A DNA stretch of 64,000 nt from SZUA-444 sp965226565 (GTDB taxonomy: Bacteria > Bacillota > Clostridia > Oscillospirales > Ruminococcaceae): NCBI GenBank assembly GCA_965226565.1, contig CBDDDI010000001.1, positions 124,001 to 188,000 on the forward strand, in the 5' to 3' direction. Both the position numbers and the translations under genes were made by a program. The notes under the pieces were generated by a model. The model did not search any database, had not been told where the DNA came from, and saw only the letters and a program-made list of their open reading frames with translations. This document shows positions 26,131-36,163 of the stretch, in pieces (position 1 is the first letter of the stretch; every line of letters starts with the position of its first letter).

Positions 26131-27540
26131 GTGGATAATAATATAAACAAACTTGAATTACAAGAAAATATAAATAAACAAAAAGAAAATATTTTAAAAC
26201 TAAAAAGTTTAATAAAAAATATTTTTATAGATTCAGCACCTTTAGCACATGTACATAGCTTTGGATGTCAACAAAGTGTTAATGATGGTGAAAAACTTAA
26301 AGGTATTCTTTCTGAAATAGGCTATGAATTTACGGATGATCAATCTAAAGCAGATTTAATTTTATATAATACTTGTGCTGTTAGAGAAAATGCTGAAGAC
26401 CGTGTTTTTGGTAATATTGGAGAACTAAAACATTTAAAAGCAAAGAATAAAAATTTAGTTATAGGAATATGTGGATGTATGTCTCAACAATCTCATGTTG
26501 CTGAAAAAATTAAAAATACATATCCACAAGTTGATATGGTTTTTGGAACATTTGTATTTTATAAATTGCCAGAAATTTTGCTTGATGTTTTGTCAAAAAG
26601 GAAAAGAATATTTAATATTGAAGAAGAAAAACATGATATTATTGAAGGTATAAAAAACTTTAGAAAAGACAACATAAAAGCAAGTGTTTCAATTATATAT
26701 GGATGTAATAATTTCTGCACATATTGTATTGTTCCATATGTAAGAGGTAGAGAACAAAGCAGAGATCCTAAACAAATTTATGATGAAGTTAAAGAATTAG
26801 TTTCTAAAGGATATAAAGAAATTACTTTGCTTGGACAAAATGTTAATTCATATTCGTATGGATTTCCTGAGTTATTAAGAAAACTTAATACAATTGATGG
26901 AGATTTTATTATTAGGTTTGTAAGTTCTCATCCTAAAGATGCTTCTAAAGAATTGATTGATGCGATTTTAGAATGTGATAAGGTATGTAAACATTTGCAT
27001 TTGCCATTCCAAGCTGGTAGTAATAGAATTCTTGAGAAAATGAATAGGCGTTATACTATTGAAAATTATTATGAAATAGTTAATTATGCTAGAAGTAAAA
27101 AAGCTGATTTTTCTTTTACATCAGATGTGTTAGTTGGATTTCCAGGAGAAACTTATGAAGAATTTTTAGAGACTGTTGATGCAATAAAAAGAGTAAAATT
27201 TGATAATCTATATACATTTGTTTATTCAAAAAGAAGTGGAACTAAAGCAGCTACTTTTGAAGATAATATATCTACTGAAACAAAAGGTAAATGGCTTAGA
27301 GAATTAGTTCTTATACAAAGAGATATAGCAATATCAAATTTTAATAGATTTTTAGGCAAAACAATAAAAGTTTTGGCTGAATCACAAAGTAAAAAAGATG
27401 AATTTACTTTGACAGGAAAAAGCAACGAAAACATAATTGTTGAGTTTGCTGGTGATAAGCATTTAATTGGCCAATTTGTGGATGTTGAAATTACAAACGT
27501 ATCAAATTGGGCATTATTTGGAAAAATAATAAATAATTAA
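26131..27540 (+). CDS. miaB: tRNA (N6-isopentenyl adenosine(37)-C2)-methylthiotransferase
   Basis: MiaB adds a methylthio group to i6A37 of tRNAs reading U-starting codons. The N-terminal methylthiotransferase domain has cluster cysteines beginning at C46 (SFGCQQS), then NTCAVREN and GICGCMS. The radical SAM cysteines are in YGCNNFCTYC, and a TRAM domain closes the protein. It has 469 residues including a lysine-rich N-terminal extension of about 38, common in Clostridia. The start is GTG with AAGGAAG upstream. miaA, which makes its substrate, is in the same operon. Confidence 0.97.
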   Translation: MDNNINKLELQENINKQKENILKLKSLIKNIFIDSAPLAHVHSFGCQQSVNDGEKLKGILSEIGYEFTDDQSKADLILYNTCAVRENAEDRVFGNIGELKHLKAKNKNLVIGICGCMSQQSHVAEKIKNTYPQVDMVFGTFVFYKLPEILLDVLSKRKRIFNIEEEKHDIIEGIKNFRKDNIKASVSIIYGCNNFCTYCIVPYVRGREQSRDPKQIYDEVKELVSKGYKEITLLGQNVNSYSYGFPELLRKLNTIDGDFIIRFVSSHPKDASKELIDAILECDKVCKHLHLPFQAGSNRILEKMNRRYTIENYYEIVNYARSKKADFSFTSDVLVGFPGETYEEFLETVDAIKRVKFDNLYTFVYSKRSGTKAATFEDNISTETKGKWLRELVLIQRDIAISNFNRFLGKTIKVLAESQSKKDEFTLTGKSNENIIVEFAGDKHLIGQFVDVEITNVSNWALFGKIINN

Positions 27541-27558
27541 TTTTAAGGAGAGATTATA

Positions 27559-27969
27559 ATGGATATAATTCAAAAAACAAGAGAACTAGGTAAGTTAATT
27601 CAAGAGGATCAAAGATATAAAGATTATTTTGATGCAAAAACTAAAAATGATAATGATGAAAATTTACAAAATATGATTAAAGATTTTAATAGCAAAAGAG
27701 TTGAGCTTAATACTGAATTATCAAAGCCAGATAAAGATCAAGAAGTTGTAAAAAATCTTGATACAGAAATTAAATCATTGTATGGTAACATAATGGGCAA
27801 TGAAAATATGAATAATTTTAATACTGCAAAAATTGAAATGGATAATTTATTATCACAAATTAATATGGTTATAACAATGTCAGCAAACGGAGAAGACCCA
27901 ATGACTTGTCCTACTGAAGCTCCTGAATCTTGTTCAGGTAGTTGTAGTTCTTGTTCTGGTTGTAATTAG
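27559..27969 (+). CDS. YlbF/YmcA family protein with cysteine-rich tail
   Basis: This 136-residue helical protein matches the YlbF/YmcA (RicF/RicA) family. In Bacillus subtilis these proteins form the Fe-S-containing Ric complex with YaaT, affecting RNase Y-dependent mRNA processing, sporulation and competence. ymcA also follows miaB there, so the context agrees. The last 22 residues hold five cysteines in a serine- and glycine-rich tail (ending SCSSCSGCN), suggesting metal or Fe-S binding. AAGGAGAG precedes the ATG, and mutS follows 12 bp later. Confidence 0.85.
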   Translation: MDIIQKTRELGKLIQEDQRYKDYFDAKTKNDNDENLQNMIKDFNSKRVELNTELSKPDKDQEVVKNLDTEIKSLYGNIMGNENMNNFNTAKIEMDNLLSQINMVITMSANGEDPMTCPTEAPESCSGSCSSCSGCN

Positions 27970-27981
27970 GAGTGAACTGAT

Positions 27982-30588
27982 TTGAATTTATCAGAAATAG
28001 ATTTATCAAAATTATCTCCTATGATGAAACAATATATTGATATTAAATCAAAAAATGAAAATAGAATATTGTTTTTTAGATTAGGAGATTTCTATGAAAT
28101 GTTCTTTGAAGATGCTTTAATTGTTTCAAGAGAACTTGAACTTACATTAACTGGTCGTGATTGTGGTCTTGAAGAAAGAGCTCCTATGTGTGGAGTGCCT
28201 TTTCATTCTTCAGAAGTATATTTAAAGAAGCTAATTGAAAAAGGTTACGACGTTGCGATTTGTGAACAAACAAGCGATCCAGCTCTTTCAAAAGGACTTG
28301 TTACTAGAGAAGTTATTCGTATAGTGACTAGAGGAACAATTATAGAATCAAATATGCTTGATGAAAACTCAAATAATTATCTTTGTTGTATATACTACAA
28401 AGATAATTATTCTTCTATTTGTTTTTCAGATATTTCAACAGGTGAAGTTCATTTATATGAATTTTCAGATAAAAATATTAATAATTTAATAATACAAAAA
28501 CTCTCACAATATGCTCCAGTAGAAATTATTATACAATCATCTTTAGAAAAACAATTTGATATAATGTCATTCATAAAAAATAAAATAAAGTGTAGTGTTC
28601 AAAAATTTGATGATGATTTTTATGCTAATCTTAATAAAAATGATGTTTTAAAACAATTTAATGTTAATAATTTTAATGAATTATCTATAAATGAAGATGA
28701 AGTTAATGTAGTTAGTATATGTTGTCTTTTTTCATATATTGCGAATACTCAAAAAACTCTTATAGGTAGATTCACAAAAATTAATATACATAAATCTGAA
28801 ACTGTAATGAAGCTTAGTGTTTCAACTAAAAGAAATCTTGAGCTTTGTGAAACAATGAGAAATAAAGAGAAAAAAGGTAGTCTTTTATGGGTTTTAGATT
28901 ATACTAAAACTTCAATGGGTAAAAGATTATTAAAAACTTTTATTGAACAGCCTTTGGTAAATCCAGCAAAAATTATTAATAGACATAATGCTGTTGAAGA
29001 TTTAATTAGTAATCCTGTTGTTTGCAGTGAACTTGAAGATTGTTTATCAAATGTATATGACCTTGAAAGACTTATGACTAAGGTTATGTATAAAACTGCT
29101 ACACCAAGAGATTTAAAAGCTATAGCTTTAACAACAGAAAAATTGCCTGAAATTAAACAGGTTATAAATAAACTGGATTCTAAATTATTATTATCACTTA
29201 ATGATGATATAGATGAGCTTACAGATGTTTCAAATTTAATAGAAAATTCAATTGTTGATGAACCTCCTATGAACTTTAAAGATGGAGGAGTTATTAAAGA
29301 TGGATTTAATAATCAATTAGATGAGCTAAGAGATATTATTAATGGTGGTAAAGGTTTAATAGAAAAAATTGAACAATCTGAAAAAGAGAAAACAGGAATT
29401 AAGAATCTAAAAATAGGTAATAACCGTATTTTTGGATATTATATTGAAGTTACTAAATCTAATTATAATCTTATTCCTGATTACTACATAAGAAAGCAAA
29501 CTCTTACTAATTGTGAAAGATTTATTACTGAGGAACTTAAAAAAGCTGAAAATTCAATGCTTAGTGCTAAAGATAAAATTGGCTCACTTGAGATTGAAAT
29601 TTTTAATGAAGTTAGAGATTTTGTTGCAAAATATTTAAAACAAATACAGGAAACAGCTTCAGCATTAGCATATTTGGATGTTTTAGTTTCATTTTCCAAA
29701 GTTGCTGTAAATAATAATTATTCTAAACCTGAACTAGCTGTAGATGGAATTATTAATATAAAAAAAGGTCGTCATCCTGTAGTTGAATTAATGCAAAATG
29801 AAGAACTTTTTGTTCCTAATGATGTATATTTAGATTTAACAGATAACAAAATGATGATTATTACAGGTCCTAATATGTCTGGTAAATCTACTTATATGAG
29901 ACAAGTTGCACTAATAACTCTTATGGCACAAATAGGCTCATATGTTCCTTGTGAATATGCAAAAATTTCAGTAGTTGATCAGATTTTTACTAGAATAGGT
30001 GCTTCTGATGATTTATCTTCTGGACAATCTACATTTATGGTAGAAATGAGTGAAGTTGCTGAAATTGTAAATAATGCAACTAGAAATAGTCTTGTTATTT
30101 TAGATGAAATAGGAAGAGGAACATCAACATTTGATGGAATAAGCATTGCTAAAGCTGTTTCTGAATATATAGCTACATCTAAAAATATTGGATGTAAAAC
30201 TATGTTTGCTACTCATTATCATGAACTTATCGAACTTGAAAATAAAATTTCTGGTATAAGAAATTATAGTGTTTATGTAAAACGTACTGGAAGAAAAATT
30301 AAATTTTTAAGAAAAATTGTTCGTGGTGGTGTAGACGAAAGTTATGGTATTGAAGTTGCTAAATTAGCAGGTTTACCAAACAAAATATTAGATCAAGCTC
30401 AAAAATATTTAGATACGCTTGAAATAGAAAACAAACAAAAATCAGCTGCATTAACAAAAGCTGATCAAGTTTCTTTTTCATCTATAAATGATACATTTGT
30501 ACTTGATAAATTAAGAAAAACTAATATAGATGAGCTTGATAATGAAGAACTTAGACATTTTGTTAATGATTTGATTAAAGATCTATAA
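27982..30588 (+). CDS. mutS: DNA mismatch repair protein MutS
   Basis: MutS recognises mismatches and recruits MutL. The mismatch-binding motif is visible as FFRLGDFYEMFFEDA near residues 32-46 (Phe-x-Glu type). The ABC ATPase has Walker A GPNMSGKST near 631-639, a Walker B in LVILDEIGRGTSTFDG and the ATHYHEL region. It has 868 residues, a normal length. The start is TTG at 27982, chosen because AGGAG (27968-27972) lies nine bases before it. mutL follows directly. Confidence 0.97.
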   Translation: MNLSEIDLSKLSPMMKQYIDIKSKNENRILFFRLGDFYEMFFEDALIVSRELELTLTGRDCGLEERAPMCGVPFHSSEVYLKKLIEKGYDVAICEQTSDPALSKGLVTREVIRIVTRGTIIESNMLDENSNNYLCCIYYKDNYSSICFSDISTGEVHLYEFSDKNINNLIIQKLSQYAPVEIIIQSSLEKQFDIMSFIKNKIKCSVQKFDDDFYANLNKNDVLKQFNVNNFNELSINEDEVNVVSICCLFSYIANTQKTLIGRFTKINIHKSETVMKLSVSTKRNLELCETMRNKEKKGSLLWVLDYTKTSMGKRLLKTFIEQPLVNPAKIINRHNAVEDLISNPVVCSELEDCLSNVYDLERLMTKVMYKTATPRDLKAIALTTEKLPEIKQVINKLDSKLLLSLNDDIDELTDVSNLIENSIVDEPPMNFKDGGVIKDGFNNQLDELRDIINGGKGLIEKIEQSEKEKTGIKNLKIGNNRIFGYYIEVTKSNYNLIPDYYIRKQTLTNCERFITEELKKAENSMLSAKDKIGSLEIEIFNEVRDFVAKYLKQIQETASALAYLDVLVSFSKVAVNNNYSKPELAVDGIINIKKGRHPVVELMQNEELFVPNDVYLDLTDNKMMIITGPNMSGKSTYMRQVALITLMAQIGSYVPCEYAKISVVDQIFTRIGASDDLSSGQSTFMVEMSEVAEIVNNATRNSLVILDEIGRGTSTFDGISIAKAVSEYIATSKNIGCKTMFATHYHELIELENKISGIRNYSVYVKRTGRKIKFLRKIVRGGVDESYGIEVAKLAGLPNKILDQAQKYLDTLEIENKQKSAALTKADQVSFSSINDTFVLDKLRKTNIDELDNEELRHFVNDLIKDL

Positions 30589-30597
30589 GGATTGTTT

Positions 30598-32577
30598 ATG
30601 AATAATATTAAAGTTTTAGATAAGAATATTTCGGAACTTATTGCTGCTGGCGAAGTTATTGAAAGACCTTGTTCTGTTGTAAAAGAACTTATAGAAAATT
30701 CAATAGATTCTGGAGCTAATCTTATTACTATTGAAATCAAAAATGGTGGAATTTCTTATATTAGAATTACTGATAATGGCTGCGGAATGTCTAAAAAAGA
30801 CGTTCCGGTAGCTTTTCTTCGTCATGCAACAAGTAAAATAAAAGAAAAAAATGATCTTGATAATATTGTTACTTTAGGTTTTAGAGGCGAAGCTCTTGCT
30901 TCAATTTGTGCAGTGGCTAAAATTGATATAATTACTAAACAAAAGAAAAATAATTATGGAACTCATTATGCTATAAATGGTTCTAAAGAAACTATTTTTG
31001 AGGAATGTGGTTGTCCTGATGGAACTACAATTACTGTTAAAGATATTTTTTATAATATTCCTGCAAGATTAAAATTTCTTAAAAAAGCAGTAACTGAAGG
31101 AAATGCAATTAGTGCTATTATTACTAAAACAGCATTATCTCATCCGGATATTTCTTTTAGATTTATAAGAGATAATAAAACAGAATTATTATCTCCTGGA
31201 GATGGAGATTTATATTCAAATATATTTGCTATTTTAGGTAAAGATATCGCTAAAACAATGATACCTGTAGATTATACATACAATAAAATTAGAGTATCTG
31301 GATATACAGTTAAACCTATTTTTTCAAAAGCAAATAGAAAACATCAACATTTTTTTATAAATAATAGATATGTAAAATCTCTTACTTGCAAAGTTTCTTT
31401 AGAAGAAGCGTATAGAAATTTAACTATGACAGGTAAATTTCCAATATGTGTACTTAATATTGAAACAGCACCTGATACTATTGATGTTAATGTACATCCT
31501 ACTAAAATAGAAGTTAGATTTACTGATGAGAAATTAATTTTTGATAGTATATACTTTGCTGTTAAAAATGCACTTCTTAAATTTGATACACCAGAAAAAA
31601 TAAATTTAGAAAATAATCATATTAATAAAAGTGATTTAATAAATCCTTTTAAGGCTGAAAAAAATTTTTATCAGACATCTTTTGACAAAAAAGGAATATA
31701 TGATGATTGTAAAATAGAAAATAATATAGTGTCTTTTAATAGTGATACAGTTATTTATAATGATACTAATAAAGATAAAGAAAATAATAAAGTAGATTTA
31801 AAACAAAATGAATCTTTATCATTTTCATCTAATTCATATAAACAAAGTGTTGCTACATTAGAACCTATTAAGCCATGTGTTGCGGCACCAAAAGAAACTG
31901 TATCAAATACTTATATATCTGAAGAATTTAAATATATAAATACAGATTCTTTTGTTAAAAAAGAACCAGAATTAAATATAGAAGATAATAAATCAATATC
32001 CGAAGAAGTATCTATAAAAGTTATTGGAGAAGCATTTTCTACTTATGTTATTTCTGAAATTAATAATGAATTATATTTTATTGATAAACATGCAGCACAT
32101 GAAAGATATATTTTTGAAAAAATCAAATCAGAAGATTTAGATTTAGAAACTCAAATGCTTATACAACCTATTAAAATTGAGCTTACAAATCAAGAAGTTG
32201 AGATTTTAATATCAAATAAGCTAGTACTTAATAAATTAGGATTTCAATTAGAGGAAGATAATGATACATCAATAAAAATTACTTCAATTCCTTCTGTGTT
32301 ATCTGAATATGATTTAGATAATATAATATGTGAAATAGCAGCAAAATTAGAGTATAATAATAACTTAGTATCAATTGATTTATTAGATGATCTTTATCAT
32401 TCAATTTCTTGTAAAGCTGCAATAAAAGGTAATATTAAATCAGATAATATTGAGCTAGAAAAACTTATAAAGTTAATTTATAATAATCCTGATATAAAAT
32501 ATTGTCCTCATGGCAGGCCAATAATGTTTAAGATAACAAAAAAAGATCTTGAAAAACAATTTAAAAGAATTGTATAG
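30598..32577 (+). CDS. mutL: DNA mismatch repair protein MutL (endonuclease type)
   Basis: The N-terminal GHKL ATPase shows ELIENSIDSGA, DNGCGM and GFRGEALASI. The C-terminal domain retains the metal-dependent nicking motif DKHAAHERYIFE and the metal-ligand motif CPHGRP, so this MutL is the endonuclease kind expected in organisms without MutH. A long low-complexity linker (about residues 330-470) joins the two halves. ATG at 30598 gives 659 residues and sits seven bases after AAGG; a TTG two codons upstream is less well placed. Confidence 0.96.
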   Translation: MNNIKVLDKNISELIAAGEVIERPCSVVKELIENSIDSGANLITIEIKNGGISYIRITDNGCGMSKKDVPVAFLRHATSKIKEKNDLDNIVTLGFRGEALASICAVAKIDIITKQKKNNYGTHYAINGSKETIFEECGCPDGTTITVKDIFYNIPARLKFLKKAVTEGNAISAIITKTALSHPDISFRFIRDNKTELLSPGDGDLYSNIFAILGKDIAKTMIPVDYTYNKIRVSGYTVKPIFSKANRKHQHFFINNRYVKSLTCKVSLEEAYRNLTMTGKFPICVLNIETAPDTIDVNVHPTKIEVRFTDEKLIFDSIYFAVKNALLKFDTPEKINLENNHINKSDLINPFKAEKNFYQTSFDKKGIYDDCKIENNIVSFNSDTVIYNDTNKDKENNKVDLKQNESLSFSSNSYKQSVATLEPIKPCVAAPKETVSNTYISEEFKYINTDSFVKKEPELNIEDNKSISEEVSIKVIGEAFSTYVISEINNELYFIDKHAAHERYIFEKIKSEDLDLETQMLIQPIKIELTNQEVEILISNKLVLNKLGFQLEEDNDTSIKITSIPSVLSEYDLDNIICEIAAKLEYNNNLVSIDLLDDLYHSISCKAAIKGNIKSDNIELEKLIKLIYNNPDIKYCPHGRPIMFKITKKDLEKQFKRIV

Positions 32578-32586
32578 GTGATAAAT

Positions 32587-33531
32587 TTGAAAAAGAAACC
32601 TTTACTTGTTATAGTAGGTCCTACTGCATCTGGCAAATCATCTTTAGGAATAGAACTTGCAAAAATATATAATGGAGAAATTATTTCTGCTGATTCTATG
32701 CAAATATACAAAGGTATGGATATTGCTACTGCTAAACCTACAATAGAAGAAATGGATGGTGTTGTTCATCATCTTATAAGTGAAATAGAAAATAATAAAG
32801 AATTTAGTGTTGCACAATATCTTGATATAGCAAGAAAAAAAATTAATTGTGTACATCAAAAAGGTAAATTACCTATTGTTGTTGGAGGTACTGGATTATA
32901 TATTAATTCTTTAATTGATAATATACAATTTGATGATACAAGTTCAAATGAACAGTTACGAAATAAACTAAATGATGAAGCTAAAGAAAAAGGAAATGCT
33001 TATTTGCTTCAAAAATTATATGAAATAGATAAAGAAACTGCTATTACATTACATGAAAATAATCTAACAAGAATTATTAGAGCAATTGAGTTTTATGAAT
33101 CAACAGGTACAAAAATTAGTGATCAAAAAATATTAAGTAGATCGCAAGAATCAATGTACAATACATGTATTATAGGTATTAATTATGAAGATAGAAATGA
33201 TTTATATTCTAGAATAAATTATAGAGTTGATATAATGATTAAAAGCGGACTTATAGAAGAAGCAAGAGAGATTTATGAAAACTCTGATTTAAAAACAGCT
33301 GTACAGGCTATTGGATATAAAGAATTAATACCATATTTTGAAAATAAAAGTAGTTTGGAAGAATGTATAGAACATTTAAAACAGCAAACAAGAAGATATG
33401 CTAAAAGGCAGTTGACTTGGTTTAGAAGAGATGATAGAATAAATTGGATAATCTTAAATGAAATAGATAATGTTTCTAATTATTTAATTAATAAATCAAC
33501 AGAAATTATAGAAAAAGCTGAAATTTTGTGA
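32587..33531 (+). CDS. miaA: tRNA dimethylallyltransferase
   Basis: MiaA attaches the dimethylallyl group to A37 of tRNA, giving the i6A that MiaB then modifies. The P-loop GPTASGKS lies near residues 10-17, followed by DSMQIYKGMDIATAKP, and QQTRRYAKRQLTWFRRD near the end. TTG at 32587 (314 residues) is preferred because AGGTG (32576-32580) is at the right distance; a GTG at 32578 would lie inside that site. It ends with TGA, showing TGA is a stop here. hfq follows, the usual neighbour. Confidence 0.95.
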   Translation: MKKKPLLVIVGPTASGKSSLGIELAKIYNGEIISADSMQIYKGMDIATAKPTIEEMDGVVHHLISEIENNKEFSVAQYLDIARKKINCVHQKGKLPIVVGGTGLYINSLIDNIQFDDTSSNEQLRNKLNDEAKEKGNAYLLQKLYEIDKETAITLHENNLTRIIRAIEFYESTGTKISDQKILSRSQESMYNTCIIGINYEDRNDLYSRINYRVDIMIKSGLIEEAREIYENSDLKTAVQAIGYKELIPYFENKSSLEECIEHLKQQTRRYAKRQLTWFRRDDRINWIILNEIDNVSNYLINKSTEIIEKAEIL

Positions 33532-33569
33532 TATAATAATTACTAAGTATATTGAAAGGTGGATTATAT

Positions 33570-33791
33570 ATGACAAAAAGTATTAATTTACAAGATGTGT
33601 TTTTAAATCAAGCAAGAAAAAATAAAATTTCGGTAACAATTTATTTGGTAAATGGATTTCAATTTAAAGGTATGGTTAAAGGATTTGACAGTTATAGCGT
33701 TATTTTAGATTGTGATGGAAAACAAAATTTAGTTTATAAACATGCAATCTCAACGATAACACCTTCTAAACCTATATCAGTGATTGATTAA
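33570..33791 (+). CDS. hfq: RNA chaperone Hfq
   Basis: Hfq is a hexameric Sm-like protein that binds small RNAs and mRNAs. The 73-residue sequence carries the Sm1 region (LQDVFLNQARKNKISVTIYL) and the Sm2 motif YKHAIS. ATG at 33570 is chosen because AAAGGTGG lies just upstream; an ORF start at 33552 would include the ribosome binding site. Location after miaA is the standard one. Its presence fits with candidate small RNAs elsewhere in the window, though no link is shown. Confidence 0.97.
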   Translation: MTKSINLQDVFLNQARKNKISVTIYLVNGFQFKGMVKGFDSYSVILDCDGKQNLVYKHAISTITPSKPISVID

Positions 33792-33816
33792 AATATATTT
33801 TAATTAGAGGTTGTGT

Positions 33817-35016
33817 ATGAAATCATTAACACTTAAAATATTGACCTTAGTATTATCGTTATTTGCGATAATAACAGTAATAAGTCAATTGTTCTTAAAT
33901 TTCAAAGATAAAAGTAAATATGAACAAGCTTTAATGTATACTTTTGAAGACAGTGTAGATTTTAAAGGTGTTTTTGTAAGAAATGAAAAGGTTATTCCTT
34001 ATTCAGGAAATGGAATATTAAGTTATGTTAATCCAGATGGAAGTAAAATAGCTAAAGATTCTGTTATTGCAGAAGTATATTCTTCAAAAGAACAGGTTGA
34101 TAATATTTTAGAGATTGATTTATTAAAAAATCAAGTTTCATTAATTAATAAAATCTCTAATCCTGGTAGTTTATCTAGTGTACAAGCTGAGCATGTTTCA
34201 GTTCAAATTAAAGAAAAATACGCATTAATTAATGAACTAATTCAAACAAAAGATTATAATGAAATAAATAATATAAAAAACGATTTAATAACATTACAAA
34301 GTATATATAACATCTTAACAAATTTTGAAAAAACTAAAGTATTTACTGATAAAATACATCAGCTAAATAATGATATTATAACATTACAAAGTTCTAAAAC
34401 ATCTCCTAATGAAACAATAAAAACAGATTCATCAGGTTATTTTATAAATTATACAGATGGATTTGAAGAAAAACTAGACTTTAAAAAAATAAATTCTCTT
34501 TCAAAAGAAGAAATAAATAATATAATAAATACTGATTCACAAACAAATAATTCGGCTGGCAAAGTTATAAGTGGCTATGATTGGAAAATAGTTGGAATTA
34601 TTAATACTAAAAATAATATCAATTCAAAAGTTAATATTAAAATATTAAAAACAAATGATATTGTTTCTGCAACTGTTGAAAAATTAGAGCCTATTGATGA
34701 TAATAATTATAAAATAATATTATCATGTGATGAATCAAATCTTAATTTACTTCAGGAACGTGTATCTGATATTAGTATAATAAATCAAAAATATAAAGGT
34801 ATTAAAGTTCCAAGAAATGCTATTCGATTTGAAAATAGTGAACGAGGCGTTTATGTGGCATACGGTGAGAAAATTCTTTTTAGAAAGCTAGATGTTATTT
34901 ATGAAGGAGAAGATTTTGTTTTATCAAATAATAATTCTCAAAAAGGTTTCCTTGCTTTGTATGATAAAATAATATATGAAGAGGATGAGGAATTTGGAAA
35001 TAGCAAAGACAAATAA
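33817..35016 (+). CDS. HlyD-family membrane-anchored adaptor-like protein
   Basis: This 399-residue protein has one N-terminal membrane segment (about residues 6-27) and an extracytoplasmic body. The body holds a lipoyl/barrel-sandwich-like stretch (GNGILSYVNPDGSKIAKDS, about 63-82), a coiled coil rich in I, L, N and K (about 105-195) and beta-rich C-terminal domains. It resembles HlyD/membrane fusion proteins, but no ABC or RND partner lies nearby. Similar genes next to yggS and sepF are, as I recall, common in Clostridia, so a cell-envelope or division role is possible. ATG at 33817 is placed six bases after AGAGG. It overlaps yggS by 23 bp. Confidence 0.75.
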   Translation: MKSLTLKILTLVLSLFAIITVISQLFLNFKDKSKYEQALMYTFEDSVDFKGVFVRNEKVIPYSGNGILSYVNPDGSKIAKDSVIAEVYSSKEQVDNILEIDLLKNQVSLINKISNPGSLSSVQAEHVSVQIKEKYALINELIQTKDYNEINNIKNDLITLQSIYNILTNFEKTKVFTDKIHQLNNDIITLQSSKTSPNETIKTDSSGYFINYTDGFEEKLDFKKINSLSKEEINNIINTDSQTNNSAGKVISGYDWKIVGIINTKNNINSKVNIKILKTNDIVSATVEKLEPIDDNNYKIILSCDESNLNLLQERVSDISIINQKYKGIKVPRNAIRFENSERGVYVAYGEKILFRKLDVIYEGEDFVLSNNNSQKGFLALYDKIIYEEDEEFGNSKDK

Positions 35017-35692
35017 TTATTCTTATATAGTTGAAAATTATTCTGATATTTGTTATACTGTAAGGGAATTGGTATCAAAGTATTATAGTGATAATAAACA
35101 AATTAAAATAATGGGAGTTACCAAAACTGTTGATACTTCAAAAATAAATTATGCAATAGAAAATGGTTTAAATTATTTAGGAGAAAACAGAGTTCAAGAA
35201 TTTTTATCAAAAAAAGATGAATACAAAAAAGCTGAGATTGATTTTATTGGACATTTGCAAACTAATAAAGTGAAATATATAATTAACAATGTTTCTATGA
35301 TTCAATCTGTAGATAGCATTAAACTTGCAAAAGAAATAAATAAACAATCAATTAATCAAAATATAAACATGGATATATTAGTGGAAGTTAACATAGGTAA
35401 CGAATTATCCAAAAGTGGTGTTTTAACTAAAGAAGTTAAGCCTTTAATTCAAGAAATAAGTGAATTATCAAACATAAGAGTTAGAGGATTAATGGCTATT
35501 CCACCTAAAAATGCAAAAGAAGAAATATATTATAAAATGCAGTCATTATATGAAAATTTAAAATCCGAAAAATTAAATAATATAAACTTTGACTATCTTT
35601 CAATGGGTATGTCAAATGATTATAAAATAGCAATTAAATATGGTTCTAATATAATACGTATTGGAACTGCTTTATTTGGAAAAAGAAATTAA
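34994..35692 (+). CDS. yggS: PLP homeostasis protein, YggS family
   Basis: YggS/PLPHP binds pyridoxal phosphate on a single alanine-racemase-like barrel and keeps free PLP levels in balance. The PLP lysine lies in GVTKTVD. GENRVQEFLSK, FIGHLQTNKVK and LSMGMSNDYKIAI are conserved. The start is uncertain: TTG at 34994 (232 residues) has GAGG at 34981-34984, while ATGs at 34976 and 34985 have poor sites. It lies before sepF as in Bacillus (ylmE-sepF). Confidence 0.92.
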   Translation: MEIAKTNNYSYIVENYSDICYTVRELVSKYYSDNKQIKIMGVTKTVDTSKINYAIENGLNYLGENRVQEFLSKKDEYKKAEIDFIGHLQTNKVKYIINNVSMIQSVDSIKLAKEINKQSINQNINMDILVEVNIGNELSKSGVLTKEVKPLIQEISELSNIRVRGLMAIPPKNAKEEIYYKMQSLYENLKSEKLNNINFDYLSMGMSNDYKIAIKYGSNIIRIGTALFGKRN

Positions 35693-35705
35693 TGGAGGTA
35701 TAAAT

Positions 35706-36128
35706 ATGAGCGTAGTTGACAGCATTAAGAATATCTTTATAGGAAATGAAGAAGAGGAAGAATATGAAGAAGATGCTTATGTTGAAAATGTTACACCTGA
35801 AATTGAGCATGGTGAAAGAAGAAGCAGAGAAGTAAAAATAAATACAAACACAACTTTGCAAATTGTTCTTGCCCGTCCTGTTGATTTTTCTGAAGTAAAA
35901 ACAATTGGAGATGACTTAAATGCTCAAAAAACTATATTATTAAATCTAGAAACAGTAAAAAATGATGATGCAAAAAGAATACTTGACTTTTTGTCAGGTG
36001 TGGCTTATGCAAATGGAGCTGACATAAAAATGATGGCTCAAAAAACTTTTGCTATTATGCCAAAAAGCGTAGGTTTTTCTGGCGTTGATTTAATGGGAGA
36101 ATTAGAGAATAATGGGTTTACTATTTAG
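35706..36128 (+). CDS. sepF: Cell division protein SepF
   Basis: SepF tethers FtsZ to the membrane and helps septum formation. The 140-residue protein has an N-terminal amphipathic helix (MSVVDSIKNIFIG), an acidic linker and the conserved SepF core (LARPVDFSEVKTIGDDL through LDFLSGVAYA). GGAGG precedes the ATG at 35706; an in-frame start 45 bases upstream lies inside yggS. Downstream, ylmG and ylmH are absent and a noncoding stretch separates it from divIVA. Confidence 0.95.
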   Translation: MSVVDSIKNIFIGNEEEEEYEEDAYVENVTPEIEHGERRSREVKINTNTTLQIVLARPVDFSEVKTIGDDLNAQKTILLNLETVKNDDAKRILDFLSGVAYANGADIKMMAQKTFAIMPKSVGFSGVDLMGELENNGFTI

Positions 36129-36163
36129 TTATTATAAATTAAAATAATTATGATTTTAACAAT

